A DNA stretch of 64,000 nucleotides from Filosporella fistucella. Its lineage: Eukaryota; Ascomycota; Leotiomycetes; Helotiales. Under the pieces are notes generated by a model, which saw nothing but the letters and a program-made list of their open reading frames with translations, was not told the origin of the DNA and ran no database searches. Both the position numbers and the translations under genes were made by a program. Shown piece after piece: positions 10,889-22,483 of this stretch. Each line of letters opens with the position of its first letter. The stretch's first letter is position 1. The DNA lies in the NCBI GenBank assembly GCA_030077755.1, contig JAQJZZ010000010.1, positions 1,240,001 through 1,304,000 of the forward strand. The letters are read 5' to 3'.

Positions 10889-12003
10889 TCACTCCCCAGA
10901 CGGCCCTGTCAGAGAGGTTCCTAGGGCAACAGGAGCCGAAAAATTGGGCGAGCCATCAGCATTCCATGTCATTACTTGTGCCATAGTATATCTCGTCTTG
11001 TCACACGCGCCTGCAGAGTTGGCATCTGCATTGAAAGTATTCCATATCTGAGTTCCATCTGGACTGGTGAAGAAGCTGCTTTGGTAAGCATAATTCGATT
11101 TTGTGGTGAGAGGTCGAAGGAACATACCCGTTGCTGCCAGGCCCGTAGTTTCCATTTGCGCTGGACAGTACTGGCCCTTTTTTGGCCCAAGCTGAACTTT
11201 TGGTGGGATCTGTGACTCCATCCCAGGTCAACAGACCCAGGGAATAGTAATTCGTCCAACAACTGCTTGCAGAGAATGTCAAGTAGGTCTTCCCACCGTG
11301 ATATAGTGCAGCAGGCGCTTCGTTTACAGAGCCACCATGAATCTCCCAAGCAGCTGCAGGTGTAGAGATGATAGAGGTAGTACCAATGGCTGTTGGGGAG
11401 GTGAGGGGTGCAATGCAGAGAGATTGCAACGAGCCACCATTGAAGCAGGAATGCACGAGGTAGTTACCCCAAGTATTGAATCGAAGAACTGTTCCGTCTA
11501 TCCCCCACTGACTTGTTAGGGCACCTTTATAGGTGAATGCATCCCATGGAGTTGCACCGCCTCCCGAATTTTAGCTGTGGCTATTCAACGTGTCAAGGTG
11601 TTTACCTACCGACTAGTACGTGAACCTTCTGACTGTTCAAGTCAGTGCTAACACCTGCAGTGTAGTAAATATACCAGATGCCGTTGATATAATGAGCTTC
11701 TGGGGACCAGACATTGCAGCATCGAGATGCCGTAGTTGTGGCGTAGACAACTTTCTTGGTTGCGGTTTTGAGACCATTTAGGGTTGTGGCCCTCGAGATG
11801 GAAACATCGACCCAAGTTGTTGTTAGAAGGTAGTAAAACCCACCGGTGTAAACTATGAATGGATCACTGCCATCAACGGCTCGGATTGGGTTGGAATATG
11901 TTGCTGCTTGACTAATACTAAAGCAACTAAAAAGCGAAGAAAGCAGGTATACCAAGGAGGTCAAATGGGGGAGATTCATCGTCAGAGGAAAGAATGAGCT
12001 CAC
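10889..12003 (-). CDS. Secreted GH43 glycosidase, probable exo-arabinofuranosidase type
   Basis: Three exons, 12003-11610, 11560-11128 and 11075-10889, encode about 337 residues. The start may be Met9 (11979), which gives a cleaner signal peptide (MNLPHLTSLVYLLSSLFSCF...). The mature part begins NPIRAVDGSDPFIVYTGGFY; the Asp of DGSDP is the expected GH43 catalytic base. NVWSPEAHYINGIWYIYYTA follows, with a family-typical acidic residue. The introns rejoin VHVLVG-GATPWDAF and GPGSNG-FFTSPDG, as expected for the five-bladed propeller fold. Enzymes of this subtype trim arabinose from arabinan or arabinoxylan; I infer exo action from overall resemblance to GH43_26-like proteins, not from a unique residue. 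It is transcribed away from a clear endo-arabinanase at 13353 and converges on the AIF-like gene. Confidence 0.85.
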
Positions 12004-13352
12004 GGAGTATAACTAACAAGCCATTGTCACAAGAGATCATGGCGATTTATGAGATTTTATTGCACCTTGGGGGATGACTTTCGAACGGAAGATCTCGACC
12101 TTCTCCAAAAACGCCAAAGTGGTTGGCATCGATCGAACGATAACTCGATATGTGCCATGATATGGACTATGGAGCAGAGACATTGACTTCACTCAGCACA
12201 ACAATGCTTGAAATCATGAACCCCGTTCAAAATCCAAAGTAGAAAATGTCTACGGAGTGTGCCAATCTAGACCGACTGGTGGAAGCTTCCCGCCGCTGAT
12301 ATTCAGGGGTTAAGCGAGTACTTCACATTCTGCGAAAGAGGAGCGCATTACGACATGCAGATTTTATTGACGTTCAAGTCTCGCAAACATGAACCGAGTG
12401 TGGAAAGCCGGACCTCGACTACGTACGACTGGAGCGCATAATATAAATATATACTTATTACTCACTTGAATATTCTTTCCCGAAATAAGCTTAATTGCTC
12501 GCGCTATTCGTGGAATTGGAATATTCGGTGTCGATACCCCGCAAGGGGGGGCTTTTCAACGTCTTTTACCCTCATATGATTGGTGGTAGCGGGCAAGACG
12601 CAAACCTCACAGTCTTCGGTCGACATTCGGTCGAACCTTAGTGTATTAGGTTATGCCTTGGAGCAATACATGCGCTCCAGTTAACGATCTCAAAAACTGA
12701 AACAGCATCATCTTTCCAAAGGGCAAAGCGGGTTGGGTGGCGTCAAGCTTACTTCTCACAAATATACATGGGTATTTACTTCAAGCTCCAAACAAGGTAC
12801 TCAATTTCCAAATCACTATCTGCCTTTGTTCCTGACCAATTTTCCGAAATCCCTCGGAAGCTAGCCTTTTGCAACTGGCGTGGAGAAACACAAGCAGTCC
12901 AATCCCACTTTCTTCCACCACATCCGTCGTACCGAACGATATGTTCACTTCAAATCCGCACTACTCTCGCACCGTAGCCTACAACTTTAGTTGTGAGAGA
13001 GCCAGTAATAAGGAAGGGAAACCATGTGCATGGGCAGATCTTAAGGCCTCAGTCAATCGGGAAATCAATTCGATCTTACACCACTAATGAGTGGATAATT
13101 TTTAACATTAAAGGTAGGTAAGTAGTGATTAGAAAACCTGGAGTGGTCTGCCAAAAGCAGTATGCAATACCCTTTTTTTAGAAATGATATGTGCGGAAGA
13201 CACTGATGATCATGAACCCATGAACCATAGTGCTTCCACGAATCATGTTATGCTTTGTCCGATGTCTCCGCTGACTGCCGGTTTCTTGCAGTTATATAAA
13301 TCTTGTATCATTTCCCGTTTTCCTCTTTGGTTATGTAGCTCGTATCGAAGGC
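12004..13352. promoter_or_regulatory. Shared upstream region of the divergent GH43 pair
   Basis: The 1.35 kb between the two divergent GH43 start codons has no credible coding region. It contains a single GGCTAG element (read on the minus strand near 12861-12866) of the type bound by XlnR-like regulators, and several SYGGRG carbon-repression-like hexamers, at about the frequency expected by chance. Co-regulation by arabinose or arabinan is therefore an inference from gene order, not from the sites. Confidence 0.45.
13293..13300 (+). promoter_or_regulatory. TATA box of the endo-arabinanase gene
   Basis: TATATAAA lies 60 nt before the start codon at 13353, followed by a pyrimidine-rich stretch, a good match to the core promoter of a strongly expressed secreted fungal enzyme. 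Confidence 0.6.
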
Positions 13353-14512
13353 ATGATGTTTCGTTCTTTGAAAATTTTAGCCATTGCTGCCCTTGCAGCA
13401 GTACCCTTCGTTCAAGGTTATTCTAATCCTGGAGCTTGCTCCGGTGCATGCTGGGCTCAGTAAGTCTTCCAGGACTATATGTCGATTGATATCGTCACCA
13501 TTCTCCCAACCCCTGAAAATTCTAGAAAGCTAACGCTTGTTCAGTGATCCTGCTGTGATTCAACGAGCAAGTGATGGCAAATATTTCAAGTTTAACACTG
13601 GAGGCAACATCGAAATCGCAACAGCGAGTTCACTAGCCGGGCCCTGGACTCTGAAGGGTTTTGTGATGACCAGTGGCAGCTCCATTGACAACGCGGGAAA
13701 TAAAGATCTCTGGGTGAGTGTGGGAGCTTCTTCAGGAGTATTAAGGCTAACTTCAATTTCAGGCTCCTGATGTCAGTCTAGTAAATGGAATTTATCACCT
13801 TTACTACTCCGTCTCTACATTCGGAAGTCAGACCAGTGCAATCGGCCTGGCTACCAGCAGTACGATGGACCCTGGCTCCTGGACTGATAAAGGAGCGGTC
13901 GGTGTTTCTTCTACTTCTGCCAAACCTTACAACGCTATTGACGCGAACTTGATCAAAGCTGGCAGTGCTTACTACCTGAACTTTGGATCATTCTGGAAAG
14001 ACATCTACCAAGTAGCACTGAACTCAGCTGCTACCAAAACTTCAGGATCAGCATACCAACTGGAGTATGATGCAAGCGGCACACACCCTTGCGAAGGCTC
14101 CTACATGTTTTATTATTCTTCTTATTATTACCTGCTTTGGTCTCACGGTATCTGCTGTGGCTATGATACTACGAAGCCAGCATCAGGAAGCGAGTACTCT
14201 ATCAGGATGTGCCGTTCCACGTCTGCAACTGGCGGCTTCGTTGATAAGAATGGCGTGGCGTGCACAAACAGTGGCGGGACAATTCTATTGGAGTCTCACG
14301 GAACAGTCTATGGCCCAGGCGGACAGTGAGTCATCTACCTTATCGATGACAATTGATACTAATTAGTATTTAGGGGTGTATTCACTGATTCAAGCAAGGG
14401 CTTGGTACTTTATTACCATTACGCAAGTACCACTGCATCGTCACTCGGCGATGGAAGTTATCTCTTCGGGTGGAATACGTTGAAGTGGTCGAGCGGTTGG
14501 CCTTCAGTATAG
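13353..14512 (+). CDS. Arabinan endo-1,5-alpha-L-arabinanase (GH43)
   Basis: Four exons, 13353-13459, 13545-13713, 13763-14325 and 14374-14512, encode about 325 residues, the normal length for fungal endo-arabinanases. A signal peptide ([20 protein letters not shown]) is followed by mature YSNPGACSG. The first intron rejoins WAH-DPAVIQR, giving the HDP motif with the catalytic base Asp. [11 protein letters not shown] holds the pKa-modulating Asp, and [20 protein letters not shown] holds the general-acid Glu. The enzyme cleaves the alpha-1,5-linked arabinan side chains of pectin outside the cell. It is divergent from the other GH43 gene, so the pair could together take arabinan to arabinose. 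No carbohydrate-binding module is present. Confidence 0.93.
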
Positions 14513-15217
14513 GAGACAGATGATTACTTTCTATGTGAATAGTTGGATTGTCGGGTGGGATGGTTATTTTTGTACATACATGTTTCTTGAACATTACTTA
14601 GGATGGTGAAATGCTCATTTGCCGATTCTTCTCCAGCTAGTATTCTTAAGATCATTGCCAGATATGTTGTCGGACCACTTTTATTGTTTTGATCTACTCG
14701 GTTTCTGATTTACTAGAATTCCACTACCTATATTGACGCGGTGTAAGCTTTGAAGTGGGATTTGCGAAACGATATGTATAGCACTCAGTTCGAAGCAGAT
14801 TGATGGAAAAGAATGGATGTAGTGAAAGGTCCGAAGAGGATCCGAGCTCGGAAAGTCTGGTGAATACACAGTTGCACGCAGCTGCGAACATCTGATTTGG
14901 CAAAATATCATATTCTATTTGTACGCATGAGTCGCACACACTTGCTTTTCGTAGGGAAAAGCAGGGAAATGGGACCACATGAATATCCCCCAATTTAAGG
15001 GCATCATAGACGGAAGGTGGTTATCGCTCGGGAGAGAGACATCAAGAAACAATTTTGATGGTCTGAGATTATATTATGATCTAGATATTATTTCCAAGGA
15101 ATCGGAACCTGGGGTATTGGCCTATCAACCCCAAACGCCATCAATACGATCGAAACCGACATCGATTGTAAGCAGAAACAAAGAAAATGTCGTAATGAGT
15201 GTATCATACATGCATCG
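14513..15217. other. Intergenic region, arabinanase to coiled-coil gene (convergent)
   Basis: About 0.7 kb between two 3' ends. I see no gene, RNA or clear repeat. The small frames here carry no recognisable motif. Confidence 0.5.
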
Positions 15218-17617
15218 CTAATGCACCCCACCTTCCTTGAGCACTTCCCGTAAGGCATCGTGGTCAATGATTTCGGCTCGTACCTTACTCGGTGGCTTCT
15301 CAATCTTTCTTATAAACCCTGGAATTGGGCCCGTTTGGTTGATACCGGGTGGACGTCCCAGAAATGCCTTGACAGGGTCAACAATGGGTGTACTCACGGT
15401 CCTATTCTGGACGAATGGTGGTGCTAGGCCTTTGGGGTTTACAGAAGACTTTGCAGGACTAACGCCCCAACGACCAAATACCCAGCCGCCCAACTTGCTT
15501 CCAATATGTTCATTGGAACCGGAGGAAGAAATTGACCTTGTATCGCTATTGTTAGCGATACTGGAGCGGAGATAAGAAGTGCTGTCGTGACCATGTCGGG
15601 ACAGGCTGTTCCGAGAAGTACTTATGGAAGAACTTGTGATGGTATCCATTGAAACAACTGTGGTAGGTGCCCCGAGCCTCGTTCGAGGACGAAGCAAAGC
15701 ATTTACGCCAGTGATTGTTGTTTGTGATGGTCGAGATTTGAGGGTGTGAATGTCGATTCCTGAAATTGAGAGAATAGATTCATGTGAGGCACATCTTCGA
15801 AGTGATGGTCGCAACTCTGTGGCCCAGTCGCTACCGCCTGATACATACGCTGAATCACGAGATTCCATGGACGGAGCCGTTCCAGTATCAGCGTCAGCAT
15901 CTGCATCTACCATAGGCTGATTTGGATCATGCAGGTCTGGAAATTCTTCAACATCACCGTCTTCCTCCTCGTGAATGACATTGGGTTGGAGGCTTATCGG
16001 TGCGCTGATACCACGAGTAGACACCTCAGAGCCTCGCTTCCTGTGATATTGAGGAGGGAATTGAGGTGACATCGGGTCAATACTAGATCCTGGAGATGTG
16101 GGGCGTGATGAATCAATGTCGAACCCTCTGTCAAACAAGCCACTATGCCTATATGCAGATTGCGGGGAGCTTGGAACGGATGAGGGTGCGAAATCCGACA
16201 TTTGCCCAGATTGCATCGACCAACGATTACTGGGGGTTACCGGAGCAGGAATTGTAACAGAAGTTTGCGATAGTATTGCACCTGTCGAATCTTGACGAGC
16301 TCTTGGTGACTGAGAAAGCTTAGGTGGAGTGAATAGTGTTGTATTCAGAGAAGTTCGTTTCTTCTTTGGCCGTCGAATTTCTTCCTTCTTAGGTGCATGA
16401 TAGTGGTGGTGTATGTGAAGTGCTTGAGAAACGATTTGAGGTTCCATCGCTGGTTCTTTGGGAGCAAGCTCTGCTCTCAATGTAGGAGGTCCGCTGTCAT
16501 CGTCCTTTTCCTCCACTACGGGCTGGTGTAGTAACAGCTGTTCACGAAGCATCTGAACTTCGTCATTAGAATTCATCAACATTTCGCGAAGTTCAACGAT
16601 CCCAAGCTGCAGATTGGCGTTATCCTGGAGAATGTCTTTGACGAAATGTGACACAACGTTACTGCCGTGTTTCCCATTGATAGTCGTAGATGCGGCAGCT
16701 TTGAGACGTCCAGCAGCTGTATCCAGTTCCCTTTCCACGGCTCTCTGTCTCTCTATTCGACCCATAACCTCCACATGCCGCTCCTTTTCCTCCCTCGCTT
16801 CCCGCTCGATCCTTTCAAGCTGGTCCTGGAGATCATTGAGCCTCCTCTCGGCTTTCCTCCATCTCTGAATAGCTGAGCGTTCCTCTTCCTGCGTTGTCAC
16901 TACAGTCTTTTGTAGTGTATCCTGCTCCTGCTCCAACGCTGAAAGCTGTGCTTCCAAATCGTATGTTCGAGACGCCAAATTTTCCAGACGCCGAAGTTCT
17001 TGCCTCGTACTTGCCAAGGTAGCTTCGAGTGATTTTATGTGCACATCTGATTCGGCGACAGTCCCATTCAGGCACTCTAACTGGTCCAGTAGCTGTTTAT
17101 TCTCCTCGATTGATTTGGCATTTTGATCTTCCAGAATTTGCTTTTCGGCTTCGAGTTGCTCGATCTTGGTGCTCATATCTAGACGATCACGTTCCGCATC
17201 TTGCATGTATTGTTCATGTCGGACAAGAAGTGCCTGCAGCGCAAAGGTCAGCGATTTACTCATATTGACGCGCCATCAGGGTATATCAAGCGCCCGGGGA
17301 GCCATAGACCAGGTGCATATATCAAAAGATCCCAACCATCGCTTGACTTCCTCGTGTTGCGTTGAGAATCTGACTGAGGGTCGGAGTGGGTGGGACGGGG
17401 AATGCAGTACTTGGCCTAATTTGCCAGCCCGGCCGACCTCTTGCTCTAGATCTTCCAGGGCAAGACAATTATGCTTTAGATATGCGCAATCTGTACGCCC
17501 ACAACAGCATTTGAGATTGGGAGTGGCGGAGGAGCAGAGTGGAATGTTGCCTAACAAGGCATCAAGACCATCTTCGAGATTCATATCCATCTCGGGACCA
17601 CTAAACACGTAGGACAA
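15218..17617 (-). CDS. Conserved fungal coiled-coil protein, function unknown
   Basis: Two exons, 17617-17411 and 17233-15218, give about 740 residues (731 if the start is the Met at 17590). The first exon encodes a short Cys/His-containing segment (NLKCCCGRTDCAYLKHNC), then splices GKLGQ to ALLVRHEQYMQDAERD. The ATG at 17263, which seems to start a 681-codon frame, lies inside the 177-nt intron. After splicing the protein has a long coiled coil of roughly 200 residues (Leu/Glu/Gln heptads), a His cluster (HIHHHYH), then a Ser/Pro-rich, probably disordered tail and a conserved C-terminal segment with FGRWG and GFIRKIEKPPSKVRAEIIDH. I do not recognise a named homologue. The shape suits a cytoskeletal or spindle-pole scaffold, but that is speculation. 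Confidence 0.8.
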
Positions 17618-19764
17618 TGGGCGTCTTGGAGAACTTTGCGTCGCGTTGTACCTGTATCATAGCTGCGAATGAGTTGCAAGGAACAACGAGGGAGCGAAAG
17701 GACAAACAGATGGTCACTGTCTTTGTATTCATTAGCGGATGTATTATTGTGTGATGAATGTAGGGAGCTTGGAGTTGAAGGTGAACGAGAAGTGGATGGA
17801 TCATGGATGAGTAAGTGGAGGCTAGAGGGTGGCTGGGCTGGTGAGTGGTGACCCCAAAGCCGGCCCAGATGTTTGGATCGTGATGAATCCCGACCAAACA
17901 ACGTAAGGCTGCTGGGCTGCAGGAACCTGTTTTCAGGAACCCCGACTTGAGCTTGTGCATTTATATTGGTACCTGTAAGGTACTTATTGGCTTTGAGTGT
18001 CTCTTGAAGATTCACGCTACGTCAGGCGGCCAGCAGCCACAATCTCCCCCCAACCTCGAGATGCTGGACCTGAAAACATCAATATTGATACCAATATCAA
18101 TATCACACGGATTAATAGATCGTGTCACACACGCGCTGCTTGCAGAACCCGTCACAGTTTACGCTATCGCAGATCAGTGCACAGATTCTAATCACCACTA
18201 CCTCACGACCATCTACAATATCGATATTGGGTCCGTCGCCACAAACGGTCTCAGAACAGGTCACCTTGCGCAATATTCTGCACTATCAATCATCGCTTTA
18301 GAGTTGCACTAATTGTGGATCTTCAAAACAAAGTACAGACATTATTTTCAAAACAATGGTAGGTAGCTCCTACATCGCGATCTTGGGATTGCTTGCTTGA
18401 ATCGTTTCTTGATGGGGCATTTTTACAACCTACTGCGTACATTCATCTGGATTGGATTGCTGCAATGAGTAGGTGCGAGCACAAAATTTCTAGAAAGTTT
18501 TCCTCTCCACTTTTTGGGAAATTGTCGCTCATGCAAAGTTGAAGCTTCTTCTGCGCGTTTGTCGAATGCAAAATAGCCCCAATTTCTCCGTTTACTGTAC
18601 CATCCTGGCAAATTCTGCCCCTCCTTGATAGCGGCCGAAAAAAAGAGCAGTCAATCTCCGACCCATGGAATGTCTATTCTACCCTCAATACACTCCGCAG
18701 CGGGGTCGCATCGAAACAGAAAATTTTCAAGTATAACGCCAGAAGTTTCAAACGTTGTCAAGTGAGCTAATTGTTTTACTACGTGCATTCCGTTCCTCCA
18801 GGTATTCAAGACATCGATTGTCCCCTAAACATCTATCGACGCCCAAAGGAGAGGAGAACGTCCTCGTGCTTCAACGTATGACTCCTCAGAAATTGTTTGT
18901 AGACAGGCGTAGTCCTAGACTCGATGATATTGATTTATATCCGCCTCGAAGGCCATGAAAATGCCTTCATCAGTAGCCGACACAAAATTTTGCATCTTGT
19001 CCTGTCTCGGACCAAGTTGCAAAAATAACGATAACCAGACAAATGGCCGATGCTCCTGCGTTGGCTTCGAGTACGAATAATCCTGGGAGAACCTGACCAG
19101 GCGATAGAGATCTCACCCCCAAGTTAGGACGTGTAATGTTTGGCCGTAGATCTCCTTGGAATTTGGCCGCCATTACATTAAACAGTAATCAACATTTGCG
19201 AAGTGCTCTAAAGGAGGAGTATAATCGAGAGTTTGGCTATAAGAACACAAATGCAATGTTCTAAGAAAGGCAATCTGATTGATAGTGGTCATATTCCGGC
19301 AGCTTTTAGCTAGGCCAATGCCCAGCCAACATCCACTGTTTCGAGGACGTCGCTCTAGCATAAACTAATTTGTATCGTACAACTCGCCCCCCAAACCCAC
19401 TCAATCCGCATCGCACATGTTACATGTAATTGAGCTCGAAGGGATGATATACTGTCCTAAGCCAAACAATGACTCATAAAACGTTCTGATCATATACATA
19501 GGGCAACGACGAGATAGACTCGTAAATGAACATGAACTGAATTTCACCTGCATGCTTGAAGCGTGATGTGGGTGAAATTCCTTTCTGAAGATGGAATTGA
19601 GACACGCTTCATCGTAAGCAAAGACCCATACTCTGATTTAGCATTGCTAAAGTCATTTGGTAATGGGTTCTAGAAGCCGTTCTGATTTGCTTCCATGTTG
19701 GACTTGTGCTCTTTCTTGGACTTTCCGAATTTGTTAGCGGAGTTCCTATGACCAGAATCGGAAG
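17618..19764. other. Gene-poor intergenic region
   Basis: About 2.1 kb with no credible gene. Frames at 17601-18015 (minus) and 17947-18312 (plus) are low-complexity or lack motifs. Near 18081-18230 several ATATTGATACCAATATCAATAT-like short palindromic stretches occur. The region just above 17618 is probably the leader and promoter of the coiled-coil gene. Confidence 0.45.
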
Positions 19765-20049
19765 TCAATACGGATATAGTCCACTTCTAACCTCACAAAA
19801 TCTGGTGTGTAGCAGATTCTTGACAATTTTGTGCTCGAGGCCCCTTTCCTTTCCAGCTGACTTCAGGAATTCAATCGTCCTCTCTATCTTCTCCTTATTG
19901 AAGTTTGATGGTGGCTCGGTTCGGAAAGCTCTCCTGATTTGATCTCGAGCTGTGAATCTTGCAGGTTTGGAAAATTGCACAGCGCGAAGAAGTCCGCGGT
20001 AAAGATGTCGATAAGCATGAACAATTTCTGTAGGGCTTGTAGGAGCCAT
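19765..20049 (-). CDS. Small LYR-motif protein
   Basis: A single open frame of 94 codons from the Met at 20049 (an earlier in-frame Met at 20082 is less likely). The sequence carries HAYRHLYRGLLRAVQF, a clear Leu-Tyr-Arg motif, followed by FTARDQIRRAF and a Lys/Glu-rich helical part (IERTIEFLKSAGKERGLEH). Small LYR proteins bind the acyl carrier protein in the mitochondrial matrix and help assemble respiratory complexes, iron-sulphur proteins or ribosomes. Which of these applies here is not evident. The last ten or so residues look less conserved, and a short further exon is possible. It is divergent from the CHY/RING gene across about 270 nt. Confidence 0.7.
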   Translation of the reverse strand: MAPTSPTEIVHAYRHLYRGLLRAVQFSKPARFTARDQIRRAFRTEPPSNFNKEKIERTIEFLKSAGKERGLEHKIVKNLLHTRFCEVRSGLYPY

Positions 20050-20315
20050 GACGAGGATGTTGCAAAGCGATTTTGGAATCACAATGCAAGACAGCTGAGA
20101 ACTTGAAGGTCCAGGTCATACATCCCGCACGTGCCGACAAGCTAGGTAAAAGATCGGCGCTAGCGGCTGCACTTGGTTGTCGGAGGCTTAAGCGTCATCG
20201 CCATTGCCCCTAGAAATATCGGTCGACCTTCTCCAGACTGTCCAGACTTACATTTAGCCCTCTCGCCTTCCCTTCAGAATACCAATGTTACCCAGAGCAA
20301 ATCTATGTTCACCAA

Positions 20316-22483
20316 ATGAGCTCTCTCGTGTCTGACTTTCTCATAAATCCAGTTCTTCGACAGGCTCGTCGATTCTCCCGCTCTGCTCCAACCAATCCGA
20401 TTGACCCTGTGACGAACCGGCGGATAGACCGACATGAAGTCGCTGTCAATGATATAGCTGAGCGCTTGGGGAGCTTGGGCGGGTCGAGAAGCGGAGAAGC
20501 TGAGAATGGGGATCATATATCAGACGCTATATTAACATCGTCGCCAGTTGAAGATGATGGAGGACTCGAAGCTGAGATACACGCCCTCGATGGCACTCCC
20601 GGCCATACACCTTCAATATTTGGCACATCGCAGAATGTACCACATAGAGTAGATTCAATGCGGTCCAGATCAGACCAGGTCGATGACGAGATGACGGACA
20701 ATCCCTTCTTCGGTGTTCCTGGAAGATTTCGAACGAATTCAGCCACAAGCACAACATTTGGCGGTACACGAAATGATGCTATCGGCGCAAGAATGAGTAC
20801 AGGTGAGGGGACATCTCGTCGTTCAACACAGGATGGGTCACAACCTAGGCCAAGAACTAGCTCACTGCCAGCCGATGATGGAATGGGTGCTTTAAGACAA
20901 CAGATAATTCTGATACAAGCAATGGACGTTCCAGCTCATGAGAAAGCTCAACGGATGCATCAGTTATTGACGCAAGACTACTCTCAAGCCCAAGAACTTT
21001 TTCATGCCAAGCAACAGCCTCGTGCACCCTCTCCTGCTGGCATGATTAGTCAAGAGAGACCTGTTACTCCAGGCTCGTTGAGTTCATTCATTTGGCAGAT
21101 GAATGGCACGACCGATCCTAGCACGTCAGAGCAGCACCATACATTTCACCTTTCTCCAGAAGACTTGAAGCGCACATATGCACCGCCAGATCCACTCGAG
21201 ATAGATGAAGATGGAAATTCGATTATTGTGGACCAAGAGCCTGTCCTTGGCTGCCGGCATTATAAAAGAAATGTGAAGCTTCAATGTTCGAGTTGTGATC
21301 GGTGGTATACGTGCCGGTTATGCCACGATGAAGCCGAGGATCATATCTTGATCCGGAAGGAGACCAAGAACATGCTTTGCATGATTTGCACCTGTGCCCA
21401 GCGCGCTGGTGAGTTTTGCGTTGGCTGTGGTGAAAGAACCGCCTGGTACTACTGCGGTGTTTGTAAATTGTGGGATAATGACCCTAATAAGAACATTTAC
21501 CACTGCAATGATTGCGGTATCTGTCGAAAAGGTCGAGGCCTGGGGAAAGACTTCTTTCACTGCAAAGTAAGTTCATGCGATTTACTTCGAGACAAAACTA
21601 ATTCGACCAACAGACATGTGGTACTTGCATGGCCATGGCGGTGGAGAAGACTCATAAATGTATTGAACGCGTATCGGACTGTGATTGTCCGATATGTGGC
21701 GAGTACATGTTTACGTCTCCATCGCCCGTGGTTTTCATGCTTTGCGGTCATGGTATCCATAAAGTCTGCTGGGACGAACACATGAAATCGTCATATAAAT
21801 GCCCGATCTGTAGTAAGAGTATGGTCAACATGGAAACACAATTTCGAAATTTGGATCGAGAAATCGATGCGCAACCAATGCCACCGCAATTCCAAGATAC
21901 AAAAGCTATGGTGTCCTGCAACGATTGTTATGCCAAAAGTGCTGTCAAATATCACTGGTTGGGCCTTAGATGTGCTATCTGTGATTCATATAATACAGCT
22001 CAACTTTCGATTTTGAGCGACCCTGCTGTGGAGGTCCCGACTATTGAGAGTAGGGAGAGTGAAAGTGTTTCGCCTCCTGAACGAACTTTCGGAGAGAGTT
22101 CTGCATTGTCGAGCCTGGATGTACATCCAATGCGGCAACGGAGGCACTCATCGAATGCTCATACGTCAGGATCTGGCGGAGGAGCTGGCCGGTTTACTCC
22201 TTATCCCCGACCTCAACGAGTTGGTAGATCAGTTTCCCCTGTCCGAGGCTCGGGCTTTTTTCACGAAAGGAGTCCAACGCAGGCCATTGAGACTGATGAC
22301 TCAGCTGATGACGACGATATGGATTTCTGGGGAAGGGATGAACCCAAAAGCGTGACTTCTGCGGAAGTTGTTGATGACGAAATAGATGATGAGGACGATT
22401 CTGACGAGGATTCTACCATGGAAGACTGTGATGAAGAAGGGGAAGAAGAGGACGATCAATTCGACCTATTCGGACACCGTTGA
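20316..22483 (+). CDS. CHY zinc-finger/RING E3 ubiquitin ligase (RCHY1/Pirh2 type)
   Basis: Two exons, 20316-21566 and 21614-22483, encode about 706 residues. After a disordered Ser/Pro-rich N-terminal half comes the CHY zinc finger (GCRHYKRNVKLQCSSCDRWY, then CRLCHDEAEDH and CMICTCAQ). The CTCHY segment follows (YYCGVCKLWDND, YHCNDCGICRKG), with the intron rejoining FHCK-TCGTCMA. Next is a RING finger (CPICGEYMF, CGHGIHKVCWDEH, CPICSKSM) and a C-terminal zinc ribbon (CNDCYAK, LRCAICDSYNT). The tail is very acidic (Asp/Glu runs). Family members are ubiquitin ligases; the plant, animal and yeast relatives act in stress and protein turnover. All Cys/His ligands of the three zinc modules appear present. 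Confidence 0.93.

Noticed and set aside
12004..13352. SYGGRG (CreA-like) hexamers between the GH43 genes as evidence of carbon repression
   Set aside because: The number seen is about what chance gives for this degenerate hexamer in 1.35 kb, so it carries no weight.
15218..17263. 681-codon frame taken as the complete coiled-coil gene
   Set aside because: Its first ten residues are intronic; an upstream exon splices in phase and gives a better N-terminus.
17581..18015. Overlapping minus-strand frames upstream of the coiled-coil gene as extra exons
   Set aside because: They are Ser/His/Thr-rich leader-like text and do not splice to a conserved sequence.
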